Assembly (NCBI RefSeq): GCF_000280905.1 | Contig: NZ_ALAP01000041.1 | Location: forward strand, 97,416 to 161,415 | Reading direction: 5' to 3' | Source of the DNA: Streptomyces sp. AA1529 | Lineage (GTDB): Bacteria > Actinomycetota > Actinomycetes > Streptomycetales > Streptomycetaceae | DNA: 64,000 nt | Shown: piece by piece, positions 1 to 9,327 of the stretch | Layout of the letters: the number at the start of each line of letters is the position of its first letter | Position numbering within the stretch: position 1 is the stretch's first letter | Translations under genes and position numbers: made by a program | The notes under the pieces: model-generated | Seen by the model: the letters and a program-made list of their open reading frames with translations, nothing else | Databases searched by the model: none | What the model was told of the DNA's origin: nothing

Positions 1-1
1 A

Positions 2-403
2 TCCGGCAACGCCGGCGCCGGACTCGGCAGCATCGACTCGCTGACCTTCTCCGGCTGCTCCCTGGCCGGTATCAGCTTCGACGTCACCGTCTCCAGCCCG
101 CTGAGCATCAACGCGGAGTCCGTCGACTCCGCCGACCCGGACCGGGTGGTCGGCTCGATCTCGGGCATCACCGCCTCCATCTCGGACCCGGACGGGCTGT
201 GCACCGCCTCCTTCGCGGGCCCGGGCGGCGCCGACGCGACCGTGACCGGCTACTTCGACAACTCCACACACCAACTCGTGATCAACGGCGGCAACCTCGA
301 GGCCACCAGTGCCAACTGCCTCGGACTGATCAACACCGGCGACTCCGCCACCTTCAACGCCGCCTACGACACCGACCCGGCGCAGACGATCACCGCCGAC
401 TGA
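2..403 (+). CDS. C-terminal part of a secreted protein of unknown function
   Basis: The open frame is already running at the window edge (first full codon at base 2) and ends with TGA at 401-403, so only the last 133 residues are visible. They are rich in Ser, Thr, Gly, Ala and Asp and low in Lys and Arg. Alternating hydrophobic and polar residues suggest an extracellular beta-sheet domain. Three cysteines are seen, in FSGCSLAG, GLCTASF and SANCLGL. I do not recognise the family. A perfect hairpin follows 16 bases after the stop. The next gene also encodes an exported protein, so the two may form one surface-protein pair ahead of the mce operon. Confidence 0.7.
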   Translation, partial: SGNAGAGLGSIDSLTFSGCSLAGISFDVTVSSPLSINAESVDSADPDRVVGSISGITASISDPDGLCTASFAGPGGADATVTGYFDNSTHQLVINGGNLEATSANCLGLINTGDSATFNAAYDTDPAQTITAD

Positions 404-419
404 CCGCTCGCCGTCCGCC

Positions 420-446
420 GCACCCGCCCCGGCAAGGGGCGGGTGC
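420..446 (+). terminator. Perfect hairpin after the first gene
   Basis: An 11-bp perfect stem (420-430 with 436-446) closes a 5-base loop. No T-run follows, as is usual in actinomycetes. It sits 17 bases after the stop of the first gene and just before the ribosome binding site of the next. It is probably a terminator or RNA-processing hairpin. It contains the upstream GTG at 443, which argues for starting the next gene at 467. Confidence 0.6.
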
Positions 447-466
447 TGCCCTCTCCGAGGAGTCCC

Positions 467-2020
467 GTGAAGCCCAGCGCGACATCCCGCCGCCGCACCG
501 TGCGGGCCTCAGCCGTGGGGGCCCTCGCGCTGGTCGCCGGGGTGCTGCCCGGTGCCGGATCGCAGGCGCAGGAACAGCGGACGCGGCTCACGGCAGACTA
601 CGCATGCGCCTTTCCCTCCGGCACCCGGCAGATCGAGGTCGAACTCTCCGGGCGGTTCCCCGCATCGGCCACCGCCGGGCAGCCCGTCCGGATCGGTGAG
701 TTCCACGCCGATGTCGTCCTTCCGCGGCAGGCCCTGGAGAAGCTGCTGCCCGCCGGGACCGAGTCGGTGACCTCGGAGGCGGAGCTGACCGTGCAGGTGG
801 CGCAGGGCGGCCGTTCCGCCGACGCGCGGTGGGACGCGCTGCGGGCCGACACCACCCCCGTCCCCGCCGGGCAGGACCTCACCCTCGCCCACCGCGGCAC
901 CGTGCCGCCGGTGACGGCGGCCCGCGGGGGAGAACTCGGCTTCACCGCCGGAGCCCTCGCGCTCGACGTCACGCCCGCCGCGCAGCAGCCCGACGGCGAG
1001 CAGCCCACCGGGGAGAAGACCGGGGACGGTCCCGGGGAGAAGCCCGCCACCACGCCGCCGGCCACCGCGCCGGTGCGGATCGGCTGCCGCCCCGCCGAGG
1101 GGCAGGAACTGCTGCTGGCCGCGGTGCGGATCGGCGGTCCGACCGACGGGGCCGACACCTCGGCGCCGCCCGCCCCGTCGGAGTCGCCCGACCCCTCCGC
1201 CTCGCACGAGCGGCCCGAGGACGAGCAGGACACCGCGCGCCGCGGAAACGGCCTCGACGTCGGCACGGCGCAGCTCCCGCCCGCCAAGCCCTGTGAACAG
1301 GAGCGGCCGGCCGGCGAACTGGACCGCTCCAAGCTGCCGGAGCCTCCCCCCGGCATCCCCGTACGGGAGAGTCCGATCGGAGGAATCCATTGGTGTGCCG
1401 TCCCGGTGGCCGTGTCCAACGTGTACAAACTGCGGGGCGCCATGGTGATCAACGACCCGCGGGACGGTGCGACCACGGCGAACCTGCTCATCCAGAAGGA
1501 GTGGGCGGTCGGTCCGGGCTACAACCAGCTACGCCACCTGGGCGAGCTCGACCTGCCGGACGCCAGGGCGACCTTCCTGGACTTCGACTTCATGCCGGTT
1601 TCCGCCGGGATCGAGTTCACCAGCTCGCCGATGACCATCGTCACGGTGCAGCGCGGCTCCTCCGCGCCGAACTACGCCACCATCTACCTGAGCCAGACCC
1701 TGCGGATGCACGACGTGAAGGTCAACGGGGTGCCGCTGGACGTGGGGCCGCGCTGCCGCACCGCCCGGCCCGTCGAGCTGGAACTCAAGGGCAAGCAGCC
1801 CGAGTACGAGGTGCTCAAGGGCGGCATCCTGCGGGCGAAGTTCGAGATCCCGCCCTTCACCGGCTGCGGAACCGGCGGCGAGGACCTCGATCCGCTCTTC
1901 ACCGCCTCCCTCTCCGGCGGCGGCAACTATCTCAAGCTGGTCCAGGGACCCCCCTGCCTGATGCGGCCCGGCGGCCTGGGCTGTGTCGCCCCGCCCAAGG
2001 TCCCGGAGCTGCCGAAGTGA
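467..2020 (+). CDS. Secreted DUF6801-like protein upstream of the mce operon
   Basis: This 517-residue protein starts at GTG 467, preceded by GAGGAG at 457-462. An in-frame GTG at 443 lies inside a hairpin and is less likely. The N-terminus has an Arg-rich head (SRRRTVRAS) and a hydrophobic stretch, so it is exported by Sec or Tat. Next comes a domain beginning YACAFPSGTRQ and ending near a conserved IGCRP, which resembles the DUF6801 domains of streptomycete secreted proteins. A long Pro/Glu/Asp-rich linker (about residues 170-290) leads to a C-terminal domain with several cysteines. The gap to mkl is 37 bases on the same strand, so co-transcription is plausible. An extracellular accessory role in Mce transport is inference from position only. 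Confidence 0.7.
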   Translation: MKPSATSRRRTVRASAVGALALVAGVLPGAGSQAQEQRTRLTADYACAFPSGTRQIEVELSGRFPASATAGQPVRIGEFHADVVLPRQALEKLLPAGTESVTSEAELTVQVAQGGRSADARWDALRADTTPVPAGQDLTLAHRGTVPPVTAARGGELGFTAGALALDVTPAAQQPDGEQPTGEKTGDGPGEKPATTPPATAPVRIGCRPAEGQELLLAAVRIGGPTDGADTSAPPAPSESPDPSASHERPEDEQDTARRGNGLDVGTAQLPPAKPCEQERPAGELDRSKLPEPPPGIPVRESPIGGIHWCAVPVAVSNVYKLRGAMVINDPRDGATTANLLIQKEWAVGPGYNQLRHLGELDLPDARATFLDFDFMPVSAGIEFTSSPMTIVTVQRGSSAPNYATIYLSQTLRMHDVKVNGVPLDVGPRCRTARPVELELKGKQPEYEVLKGGILRAKFEIPPFTGCGTGGEDLDPLFTASLSGGGNYLKLVQGPPCLMRPGGLGCVAPPKVPELPK

Positions 2021-2057
2021 CGCCGCGCAGAACACCGCACCGGGAGGGGGCACGGGG

Positions 2058-3152
2058 ATGGGCATCGAAGTAGCCGTCCGGGGGCTGACCAAGTCCTACG
2101 GCACCAAGAACATCTGGCAGGACATCACGCTGACCCTGCCCGCCGGGGAGGTCAGCGTCATGCTGGGGCCCTCCGGCACGGGCAAGACCGTCTTCCTCAA
2201 GTCGCTGATCGGACTGGTGGAACCCGAGCAGGGCAGCGTACTGGTCGACGGCGTCGACATGGTGCGCAGCCGGGAGCGCGATGTGTACGAGGCGCGCAAG
2301 ACATTCGGGCTGATGTTCCAGGACGGGGCGCTGTTCGGCTCGATGAACCTGTTCGACAACATCGCCTTCCCGCTGCGCGAGCACACCAGGAAGAAGGAGT
2401 CCGAGATCCGCCGCATCGTCATGGAGCGGCTGGACATGGTGGGGCTGATCGGCGACGAGGGCAAGCTGCCCGGCGAGATATCCGGCGGGATGCGCAAACG
2501 CGCCGGTCTCGCCCGGGCCCTGGTGCTCGACCCGCAGATCATCCTGTGCGACGAGCCCGATTCCGGGCTCGACCCCGTGCGCACCGCCTTCACCTCGCAG
2601 CTGCTGATCGACCTCAACGCGCAGATCGACGCGACGATGCTGATCGTCACCCACAACCTCGACATCGCGGCGACGGTCCCCGACAACATGGGGATGCTCT
2701 TCCGCCGCCGCCTGGTCACCTTCGGACCCCGGGAGGTGTTGCTGACCAGCGAGGAACCGGTCGTCGCGCAGTTCCTCAGCGGCAGCCGGAGCGGCCCCAT
2801 CGGGATGTCCGAGGAGAAGGACGCGGCCGCCCTCGCCCGGGAGGCCGACGCGCCGGCCCCCGGACCGCTGAACGCAGTGCCGCGGAAGCTCGTCCCGCAG
2901 CTCGAACCCACCCCCGGGCTGCCCGAGCGGCAGGCCGTGCGGCGCCGCCGGGAGCGGGTGCGGGACCTGCTCGACGAACTGCCGCCGGCCGCGCGCCACG
3001 CGATCGAGGCCGACCTGGCGCAGGACCTGGCGCCGCTGCCGCAGCGCACCAGCACCGTGCGCCGGGACGCCGCCGATCCGCACGCGCCGACCCTTTCCGC
3101 CGGCCTGGCGCATCCGGCGGGGGCCGAGCCGGAGCCGAAGGAGCGGTCATGA
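2058..3152 (+). CDS. mkl: Mce transporter ATPase (Mkl/MlaF type)
   Basis: This is the cytoplasmic ATPase that drives the YrbE permeases of the Mce lipid importer. It has 364 residues from ATG 2058, with a GGAGGGGG ribosome binding site at 2043-2050. Walker A is GPSGTGKT, the ABC signature is ISGGMRKRAGLARAL and Walker B is ILCDEPDSGLDP, followed by a switch histidine in IVTHNLD. After the roughly 245-residue ATPase core there is a charged, Pro/Arg-rich tail of about 115 residues, a known trait of actinobacterial Mkl. The stop overlaps the next start (ATGA). In mycobacteria mkl lies away from the mce operons; here it is the first gene of the block. Confidence 0.93.
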   Translation: MGIEVAVRGLTKSYGTKNIWQDITLTLPAGEVSVMLGPSGTGKTVFLKSLIGLVEPEQGSVLVDGVDMVRSRERDVYEARKTFGLMFQDGALFGSMNLFDNIAFPLREHTRKKESEIRRIVMERLDMVGLIGDEGKLPGEISGGMRKRAGLARALVLDPQIILCDEPDSGLDPVRTAFTSQLLIDLNAQIDATMLIVTHNLDIAATVPDNMGMLFRRRLVTFGPREVLLTSEEPVVAQFLSGSRSGPIGMSEEKDAAALAREADAPAPGPLNAVPRKLVPQLEPTPGLPERQAVRRRRERVRDLLDELPPAARHAIEADLAQDLAPLPQRTSTVRRDAADPHAPTLSAGLAHPAGAEPEPKERS

Positions 3153-4003
3153 CGGCGACCGAGCACACTCCGCAGCCCCCCGGCGAGAGACCCGGGGAGC
3201 CGCCGTCCGCGGCTCCGCCCGCTGCCGGGACACCCGCGCCGGGCCTCGGATTCCTGCGGGAGCCGGGCAAGCTGTTCGCGCTGTCGCTCACGGTGCTTCG
3301 CGCGGTCTTCCGGCGGCCCTTCCAGTTCCGGGAGTTCGTCGAGCAGTTCTGGTTCATCGCGAGCGTCACCATTCTGCCCGCCGCACTGGTCTCGATCCCG
3401 TTCGGCGCCGTCATCGCCCTCCAGGTCGGCTCGCTGACCAGTCAGATCAGCGCGCAGTCCTTCACCGGCGCGGCCAGCGTGCTCGTCAACATCCAGCAGG
3501 CCAGCCCGCTGATCGTCGCCCTGCTGATCTCCGGGGCGGCCGGCTCGGCGATCTGCGCCGACCTCGGCTCCCGCACCATCCGCGAGGAACTGGACGCGAT
3601 GGAGGTGATGGGCGTCTCGCCCATCCAGCGGCTGGTGGTGCCCCGCGTGCTGGCCACCGTCTGCGTGGCGGTCCTGCTCAACGGCATGGTCTCGGTGGTC
3701 GGCACCCTCGGCGGCTACTTCTTCAACGTCGTCCTCCAGGACGGCACTCCGGGCGCCTACCTCGCCAGCTTCTCGGCGCTCGCCCAGCTGCCGGATCTCT
3801 ACATCAGCGAGATCAAGGCCCTGGTCTTCGGGTTCATCGCCGGGATCGTCGCCTCCTACCGAGGGCTCAACCCGCGCGGCGGGCCCAAGGGAGTGGGGGA
3901 CGCCGTCAACCAGTCCGTCGTCATCACCTTCCTCCTCCTCTTCTTCGTCAACATGGTTCTCACCGGCATCTACCTCCAGCTCGTCCCGCCGAAGGGGGTG
4001 TGA
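3149..4003 (+). CDS. yrbEA: YrbE-type Mce permease, first subunit
   Basis: This 284-residue MlaE/YrbE membrane protein is one of two permease subunits of the Mce importer. The first 35 residues are Pro-rich and cytoplasmic. Several membrane segments follow, such as FIASVTILPAALVSIPFGAV and the last segment before the C-terminus. The MlaE coupling motif IREELDAMEVMGVSPIQRLV lies in the middle and should touch the ATPase. Its ATG overlaps the mkl stop by four bases (ATGA), implying translational coupling, and only three bases separate its stop from the next start. Confidence 0.92.
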   Translation: MTATEHTPQPPGERPGEPPSAAPPAAGTPAPGLGFLREPGKLFALSLTVLRAVFRRPFQFREFVEQFWFIASVTILPAALVSIPFGAVIALQVGSLTSQISAQSFTGAASVLVNIQQASPLIVALLISGAAGSAICADLGSRTIREELDAMEVMGVSPIQRLVVPRVLATVCVAVLLNGMVSVVGTLGGYFFNVVLQDGTPGAYLASFSALAQLPDLYISEIKALVFGFIAGIVASYRGLNPRGGPKGVGDAVNQSVVITFLLLFFVNMVLTGIYLQLVPPKGV

Positions 4004-4006
4004 GCC

Positions 4007-4828
4007 ATGGCCCGCACCGTCACCGGACGCCTCTTCGGCTGGCTCGACGAGCCCGGCGACCAACTGCTCTTCTACCTCCGCGCGCTGCTGTGGGTCCCCA
4101 AGACCCTCCTGCGGTATCTGCGCGAGGTCCAGCGCCTGCTCGCCCAGGTGGCGTTCGGCAGCGGAGGGCTGGGCGTGATCGGCGGCACCGTCGGCGTGAT
4201 GATCGCGATGACCCTCTTCACCGGCACCGTGGTCGGCCTGCAGGGCTACGCGGCACTCAACCAGATCGGCACCGAAGCCTTCACCGGCTTCATCTCCGCC
4301 TACTTCAACACCCGGGAGATCGCGCCCCTGGTCGCGGGCCTGGCGCTGTCGGCCACCCTGGGAGCCGGGTTCACCGCGCAACTGGGCGCCATGCGGATCA
4401 ACGAGGAGATCGACGCACTCGACAGCATGGGCATCCGCTCCATGCCCTACCTCGTCACCACCCGCATCATCGCCGGAGTCGTCGGCATCATCCCGCTCTA
4501 CGGCATCGGCCTGCTCAGCTCCTATCTCTCCTCCAGGTTCATCACCGTCTTCTACAACGGCCAGTCGGCGGGCACCTACGACCACTACTTCGGGCTGTTC
4601 CTCTCCCCGACCGACGTGCTGCTCTCGTTCCTGAAGGTCTTCGTCTTCAGCGTCATGGTGATCCTCACCCACTGCTACTACGGCTACCGCGCCACCGGCG
4701 GTCCCGCGGGTGTCGGCATCGCGGTGGGCCGCTCGGTGCGCAACGCGATCGTGCTGATCAGCGTCACCGACTTCTTCCTCAGCCTCGCCCTGTGGGGCGC
4801 CACCACCACCGTGAAGGTGGCCGGATGA
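4007..4828 (+). CDS. yrbEB: YrbE-type Mce permease, second subunit
   Basis: This 273-residue MlaE/YrbE protein should pair with the preceding subunit as a heterodimeric permease. It carries the family coupling helix (INEEIDALDSMGIRSMPYLV) and several hydrophobic membrane helices, for example GLGVIGGTVGVMIAMTLF. Tandem yrbE genes immediately before mceA are the standard actinobacterial mce layout. The stop overlaps the mceA start (ATGA at 4825-4828). Confidence 0.92.
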   Translation: MARTVTGRLFGWLDEPGDQLLFYLRALLWVPKTLLRYLREVQRLLAQVAFGSGGLGVIGGTVGVMIAMTLFTGTVVGLQGYAALNQIGTEAFTGFISAYFNTREIAPLVAGLALSATLGAGFTAQLGAMRINEEIDALDSMGIRSMPYLVTTRIIAGVVGIIPLYGIGLLSSYLSSRFITVFYNGQSAGTYDHYFGLFLSPTDVLLSFLKVFVFSVMVILTHCYYGYRATGGPAGVGIAVGRSVRNAIVLISVTDFFLSLALWGATTTVKVAG

Positions 4829-6093
4829 GCGCCGCCGCACCGCGCCGCAGACTGGCAGGGGTGGCCCTGCTGCTCGTCCCCGCGCTGCTGATCTGGCTCT
4901 CGGTGGCCGTCTACGACAAGCAGTTCACGGACGCGGCCGAGATCACCGTGGAGACCTCGCAGGCGGGGCACGAGATGCACGTCAACACCGATGTGAAGCT
5001 GCGCGGCGTGGTGGTCGGACAGGTACGGGAGATCACCTCGGACGGCAAGGGCGCCCGGCTGCGGGTAGCGCTGCAGCCCGACAAGCTCGCGCACATCCCC
5101 GCCGACGTGCGCGCCCAGATGCTGCCCACCACCGTCTTCGGGCAGCGCTACGTCGCCCTCGTCCCGCCCCGGAACCCGGCGCCCCGGCCGATCGAGGCCG
5201 GGGCCACCGTCCCGCAGGACCGCAGCCGCAACGCCATCGAACTGGAGCAGGTCCTGGACCACCTGCTGCCCACCCTCACCGCCGTGCAGCCGCAGAAGCT
5301 CGCGGCCACCCTGACCGCCGTCTCCCAGGCGCTGGAGGGCCGCGGCAGCAGGCTCGGGGACAACCTCGTCGCGCTGGACCGCTATCTGAAGAAGCTCAAC
5401 CCCCACCTCCCGGCCCTCAACCAGGACATCAAGGAGCTGGTGAAGGTCAGCCACCTGTACGCCGACACCGCGCCCGGGGTGCTCGACGCGCTCTCCGACT
5501 TCGCCACCACCAGCAGCACCCTGGTGGAGAAGGCCGACGACCTGGCCACCGCCTACGGCACCACCACCGGTACCGCCCGCGAACTGACCGGGTTCCTGCG
5601 GGCGAACCGGGAGAACATCATCCGGCTGGCCGGAGCGAGCCGCCCCACGCTGCGGATCCTGGCCGCCCGGTCCCCGTCCTTCCCCTGCACGCTGCGCACC
5701 CTCGCCAACTTCGTGCCCGTGATGGACCAGGCGCTGGGCAAGGGCAGCGACCGCCCGGGGCTGCACGTCGACCTGGAGGTCACCCGCTCCCGCGGCGCCT
5801 ACCGCCCCGGCGAGGACACCCCCGCCTACGGCGGGGAGGCCGGCCAGGGCCCCCGCTGCTACTCGGCCCCCTACCTCGGTCCGGCGGACGGCACCGCCGC
5901 CGGGGAGAAGCGCACCGAACCGGCCGGTGAGGGCGCCACCATCGCCGATGCACGGGGCGGTGCCGGGATGCCCAACTCGCCACAGGAGAACCAGCTCATC
6001 AACGAGGTGCTGGCGCCGTCGAAGAACCTGCCGGACTGGAGCAGCGTCCTGGTCGGGCCGACCCTGCGCGGCACGGAGGTGAGACTCAAGTGA
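4825..6093 (+). CDS. mceA: MceA, substrate-binding subunit of the Mce importer
   Basis: This 422-residue protein starts at ATG 4825, inside the preceding stop. One N-terminal membrane anchor (about residues 10-28) leads to the MCE domain (about 37-115: AEITVETSQAGHEMHVNTDV, then VKLRGVVVGQVREI). A long helical region follows that should build the periplasmic tunnel, then a Pro/Gly-rich tail. MceA-F are thought to form a hetero-hexamer that moves lipids or steroids from the cell surface to YrbE. The substrate cannot be read from sequence. Confidence 0.9.
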   Translation: MSAAAPRRRLAGVALLLVPALLIWLSVAVYDKQFTDAAEITVETSQAGHEMHVNTDVKLRGVVVGQVREITSDGKGARLRVALQPDKLAHIPADVRAQMLPTTVFGQRYVALVPPRNPAPRPIEAGATVPQDRSRNAIELEQVLDHLLPTLTAVQPQKLAATLTAVSQALEGRGSRLGDNLVALDRYLKKLNPHLPALNQDIKELVKVSHLYADTAPGVLDALSDFATTSSTLVEKADDLATAYGTTTGTARELTGFLRANRENIIRLAGASRPTLRILAARSPSFPCTLRTLANFVPVMDQALGKGSDRPGLHVDLEVTRSRGAYRPGEDTPAYGGEAGQGPRCYSAPYLGPADGTAAGEKRTEPAGEGATIADARGGAGMPNSPQENQLINEVLAPSKNLPDWSSVLVGPTLRGTEVRLK

Positions 6094-7121
6094 AACGCGC
6101 CTCCCTCGCCGGGCCGCTCGTCAAGTCGCTCGTCTTCATCCTGGTGACCTCCCTCGCCACCGCCGTGCTCGCGCTCAGCATCTCCGACACGGGGGTGGGC
6201 GAGACCGACTCCTACCGTGCCCGGTTCACCGATGTGACCGGTCTGGTGGAGGGCGACAGCGTACGGATCGCCGGGGTGCGGGTCGGCAAGGTCGAGGAGA
6301 TCGGCGTCGTCGACCACCGGATCGCCGAAGTGCGGTTCTCCGTGGAGAAGGGCCGCGCCGTGCCCGCCTCGGCACACGCCTCCGTGAAGTACCTCAACAT
6401 GGTGGGGCAACGGTATGTGGACCTGAAGCGCGGCAGCGGACCCGTCGGGCGCACCCTGGCCACGGGCGGCACCATTCCGCTGAGCCGCACCACACCGGCG
6501 CTCGACCTCACCCAGCTCTTCAACGGTTTCAAACCGCTCTTCCAGGGGCTCTCGCCCGAGGACACCAACCAGCTCGCCGGAGAGATCATCAGCGTCCTCC
6601 AGGGCGAGGGCGGCACCGTCACCTCGCTGGTCGGCCACATCAGCTCGCTGACCACCACCCTCGCCCGGCGCGACAAGGTCATCGGCTCACTGATCAAGAA
6701 CCTGAACTCGGTGCTCAAGACGGTCAACACCAGGGAGAAGGGCTTCAACGAGCTCATCACCAGCCTGCGCGACCTGGTGTCCGGCTTCGCCGAGGACCGC
6801 GAGCCGCTGGGCGACGCGGTCACCGCCATGGGCGGGCTGGCCACCACCACGGCCGGACTGCTGGAGGAAGGCCGGGCGCCGCTGAAGAAGGACATCCGCC
6901 AGTTGGGCCGGCTCTCCCGACAACTCGACAAGGGCACACCGCAGTTCGAGACATTCCTGCGCACGTCGCCGGAGAAGATGAGGACGCTCGCGCGGCTCGC
7001 GTCCTACGGCTCCTGGTTCAACACCTACCTGTGCGAAGCGAGGACGAGCGGACTGACCATGGCCGACGGCAGCGAACCACCCACCGGCATCGCCGTCACC
7101 CAGTCGAGGTGCCGGTCATGA
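6090..7121 (+). CDS. mceB: MceB, Mce importer subunit
   Basis: This 343-residue protein starts at GTG 6090, overlapping the mceA stop as GTGA, with GGAGG just upstream. The membrane anchor spans about residues 8-32. The MCE domain includes [20 protein letters not shown] and [13 protein letters not shown], followed by a helical region with repeated leucines. The C-terminus ends in a short cysteine-containing segment ([12 protein letters not shown]) also seen in MceC, which is typical of these two subunits. Confidence 0.9.
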   Translation: MKRASLAGPLVKSLVFILVTSLATAVLALSISDTGVGETDSYRARFTDVTGLVEGDSVRIAGVRVGKVEEIGVVDHRIAEVRFSVEKGRAVPASAHASVKYLNMVGQRYVDLKRGSGPVGRTLATGGTIPLSRTTPALDLTQLFNGFKPLFQGLSPEDTNQLAGEIISVLQGEGGTVTSLVGHISSLTTTLARRDKVIGSLIKNLNSVLKTVNTREKGFNELITSLRDLVSGFAEDREPLGDAVTAMGGLATTTAGLLEEGRAPLKKDIRQLGRLSRQLDKGTPQFETFLRTSPEKMRTLARLASYGSWFNTYLCEARTSGLTMADGSEPPTGIAVTQSRCRS

Positions 7122-8164
7122 GCGGCCGCACGGGACGCCGGCTGCCCCGCCTCAAGCCGATGTCGCAGCGCAACCCGATCGCCGTCTGCCTGGTCGGGTT
7201 CCTCTTCCTCGCCCTGCTGGGCACCGCCGTCTACCGCGTCGACGACCTGCCGCTCATCGGCGGCGGCACCACCTACACGGCCGAGTTCACCGAGGCGGCC
7301 GGGCTGCGGGCCGGGAACGAGGTACGGGTCGCGGGCGTGAAGGTCGGCGAGGTCTCCGCCGTCGCGCTCGACGGCGCCAAGGTCGCCGTCGAATTCGAGG
7401 TCGAGGACACCTGGGTGGGCAACGCCAGCCGCGCCGCCATCAGCATCCGCACCCTGCTCGGGGAGAAGTTCCTGGCCCTCGATCCGCTCGGCACCGGCCG
7501 CCAGGATCCCGGCCGGCGCATCCCCGCCAGCCGCACCACCTCTCCCTACGACGTCACCCAGGCGTTCACCGGGCTCGGCCGCACCTTCGAGGAGATCGAC
7601 TCCGAGAAGCTGGCCAAGAGCTTCCAGGCCGTCTCCGACACCTTCGAGAACACCCCCGAGGACGTACGCGGAGCCGCCGAGGGACTGTCCGCGCTCTCCC
7701 GCACCATCTCGTCGCGGGACACGGAACTGGCCCAACTGCTGCGCGGCAGCAAGAAGCTGACCCGCACCCTCAAGGAGCGCCGCGCGGACTTCAGCACGCT
7801 GCTGCGGGACGGCAACCAGCTGCTGGCCGAGGTCCGCGCCCGCCGCGCCGCCATCCACCGGCTCTTCACCGGAACCCGCGACCTGGGAACCGAACTGACC
7901 GGACTGGTCGACGACAACAACAAGCAGCTGGGCCCCACCCTGCGCGCCCTGGACCGGGTCACCGACGTCCTGCACAAGAACCGCAACCGGCTCGACGCGG
8001 CGCTGAAGGTCGCGGGCCCCTACTACCGCCTCATCGGCAACACACTCGGCAACGGCCACTGGTTCGACAGCTATCTGTGCGGTCTCGTACCCGCTCGGTA
8101 CCTGCCTCCCGGCACCCCGCCCGAGAACGACTGCCGGCCGCCGAAACCGGGAGGCAAGAGCTGA
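7118..8164 (+). CDS. mceC: MceC, Mce importer subunit
   Basis: This 348-residue protein starts at ATG 7118 (ATGA overlap with mceB). Frame-open sequence continues upstream, but the overlap pattern and the N-terminal Arg/Lys-rich segment before the anchor (about residues 20-42) favour this start. The MCE domain carries [20 protein letters not shown] and [15 protein letters not shown] long helical tunnel domain ends in [12 protein letters not shown], matching the end of MceB. The gene ends one base into the mceD start. Confidence 0.9.
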   Translation: MSGRTGRRLPRLKPMSQRNPIAVCLVGFLFLALLGTAVYRVDDLPLIGGGTTYTAEFTEAAGLRAGNEVRVAGVKVGEVSAVALDGAKVAVEFEVEDTWVGNASRAAISIRTLLGEKFLALDPLGTGRQDPGRRIPASRTTSPYDVTQAFTGLGRTFEEIDSEKLAKSFQAVSDTFENTPEDVRGAAEGLSALSRTISSRDTELAQLLRGSKKLTRTLKERRADFSTLLRDGNQLLAEVRARRAAIHRLFTGTRDLGTELTGLVDDNNKQLGPTLRALDRVTDVLHKNRNRLDAALKVAGPYYRLIGNTLGNGHWFDSYLCGLVPARYLPPGTPPENDCRPPKPGGKS

Positions 8165-9327
8165 TGCGCGCGATCACCACCGGCGGCCGCAGGCCGCTGC
8201 GGGCCCGCACACTCGTGCTGGCCACCGTCCTGACCCTGCTGCTCGGCGCCGGGGCCGGCGGAGCGACCGTGCTCGGCGGTTCGCACGGCATGCGCGTCAC
8301 CGCCTGGTTCGACCGGGCCGTGGGCGTCTACGAGGGGTCCGACCTGCGGGTGCTGGGCGTGCGCGTCGGCCGGGTGGAGGCGGTCGAGCCGCACGGAAAG
8401 CGAGTGGAGGTCACCCTCCTGGTGGACGAGGGCGTGCGGCTGCCCGCCGACGCGCGCGCCGTCGTCATCGCACCCAGCCTGGTCTCCGACCGCTATGTGC
8501 AGCTCACCCCCGCCTACACGAAGGGACCCCGGCTCGCGGACGCCGCGGTCCTGCCCTCGGGCCGCAACTCCGTACCGCTGGAGGTCGACGAGCTGTACGC
8601 GAGCATCACCGAACTCAGCGACGCGCTCGGGCCCGACGGCGCCAACTCCGACGGCGCCCTCTCCGATCTCCTCACCGTGGGCGCGGAGAACCTGGACGGC
8701 AACGGAAAGGCGCTCGGCAAGTCCGTCGAGGAGTTCGGCAAGGCCGCCAAGACGCTCAACGGGAACAGCGGCGACCTCTTCAGCACCGTCAGCTACCTGA
8801 AGTCCTTCACCTCCATGCTCAAGCGCAACGACAAACGCGTGCGCGAGGCCGAGCGCCAGCTGGGCGACGTCACCACCTTCCTGGCCGAGGACAAGGAGAA
8901 CCTCGCCCAGGCGCTGTCCCAACTCGGCACGGCACTGGGCAAGGTGAAGAAGTTCATCAAGGACAACCGCGGCGACCTGAAGAAGAACGTCAAGAAGCTC
9001 GCGCCGATCACCCGCACCCTCGTCGAGCAGCGCGCCTCCCTCGCCGAGGCCCTCGACACCGCGCCGCTGGCCGCCGACAACTTCCTGCGGGCCTACAACC
9101 CGCGCCGGGGCACCCTCGACAACCGCGCCGACATCAACGAGATCAGCACCGGCGGCCCCCTCACCCCGACCGGCGGTGCGGCCTCCGGCGGCACCGCCGG
9201 ACTGGTGCCCGTCACTCCCGAGGAGCGCAAGGCATTGCCCGCCGTGCCACTGCCACCGACCGGCACCGTCTACGGCACCCCGGACGGCGAACGGCGGGAC
9301 GCCGCCGGTGAGGAGGCCGACGAATGA
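8164..9327 (+). CDS. mceD: MceD, Mce importer subunit
   Basis: This 387-residue protein starts at ATG 8164, sharing one base with the mceC stop (TGATG). The anchor lies at about residues 15-37. The MCE domain includes [20 protein letters not shown] and [14 protein letters not shown]. The helical region is unusually rich in Lys and Asn ([16 protein letters not shown]). The C-terminal 70 residues are Gly/Pro-rich and probably disordered. The next start overlaps as ATGA. Confidence 0.9.
   Translation: MRAITTGGRRPLRARTLVLATVLTLLLGAGAGGATVLGGSHGMRVTAWFDRAVGVYEGSDLRVLGVRVGRVEAVEPHGKRVEVTLLVDEGVRLPADARAVVIAPSLVSDRYVQLTPAYTKGPRLADAAVLPSGRNSVPLEVDELYASITELSDALGPDGANSDGALSDLLTVGAENLDGNGKALGKSVEEFGKAAKTLNGNSGDLFSTVSYLKSFTSMLKRNDKRVREAERQLGDVTTFLAEDKENLAQALSQLGTALGKVKKFIKDNRGDLKKNVKKLAPITRTLVEQRASLAEALDTAPLAADNFLRAYNPRRGTLDNRADINEISTGGPLTPTGGAASGGTAGLVPVTPEERKALPAVPLPPTGTVYGTPDGERRDAAGEEADE

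Noticed and set aside
2096..4840. A 914-codon minus-strand frame opposite mkl and yrbE
   Set aside because: It is acidic and repetitive (Glu/Asp/Gly/His) with no recognisable domain, and fully opposite well-supported mce genes.
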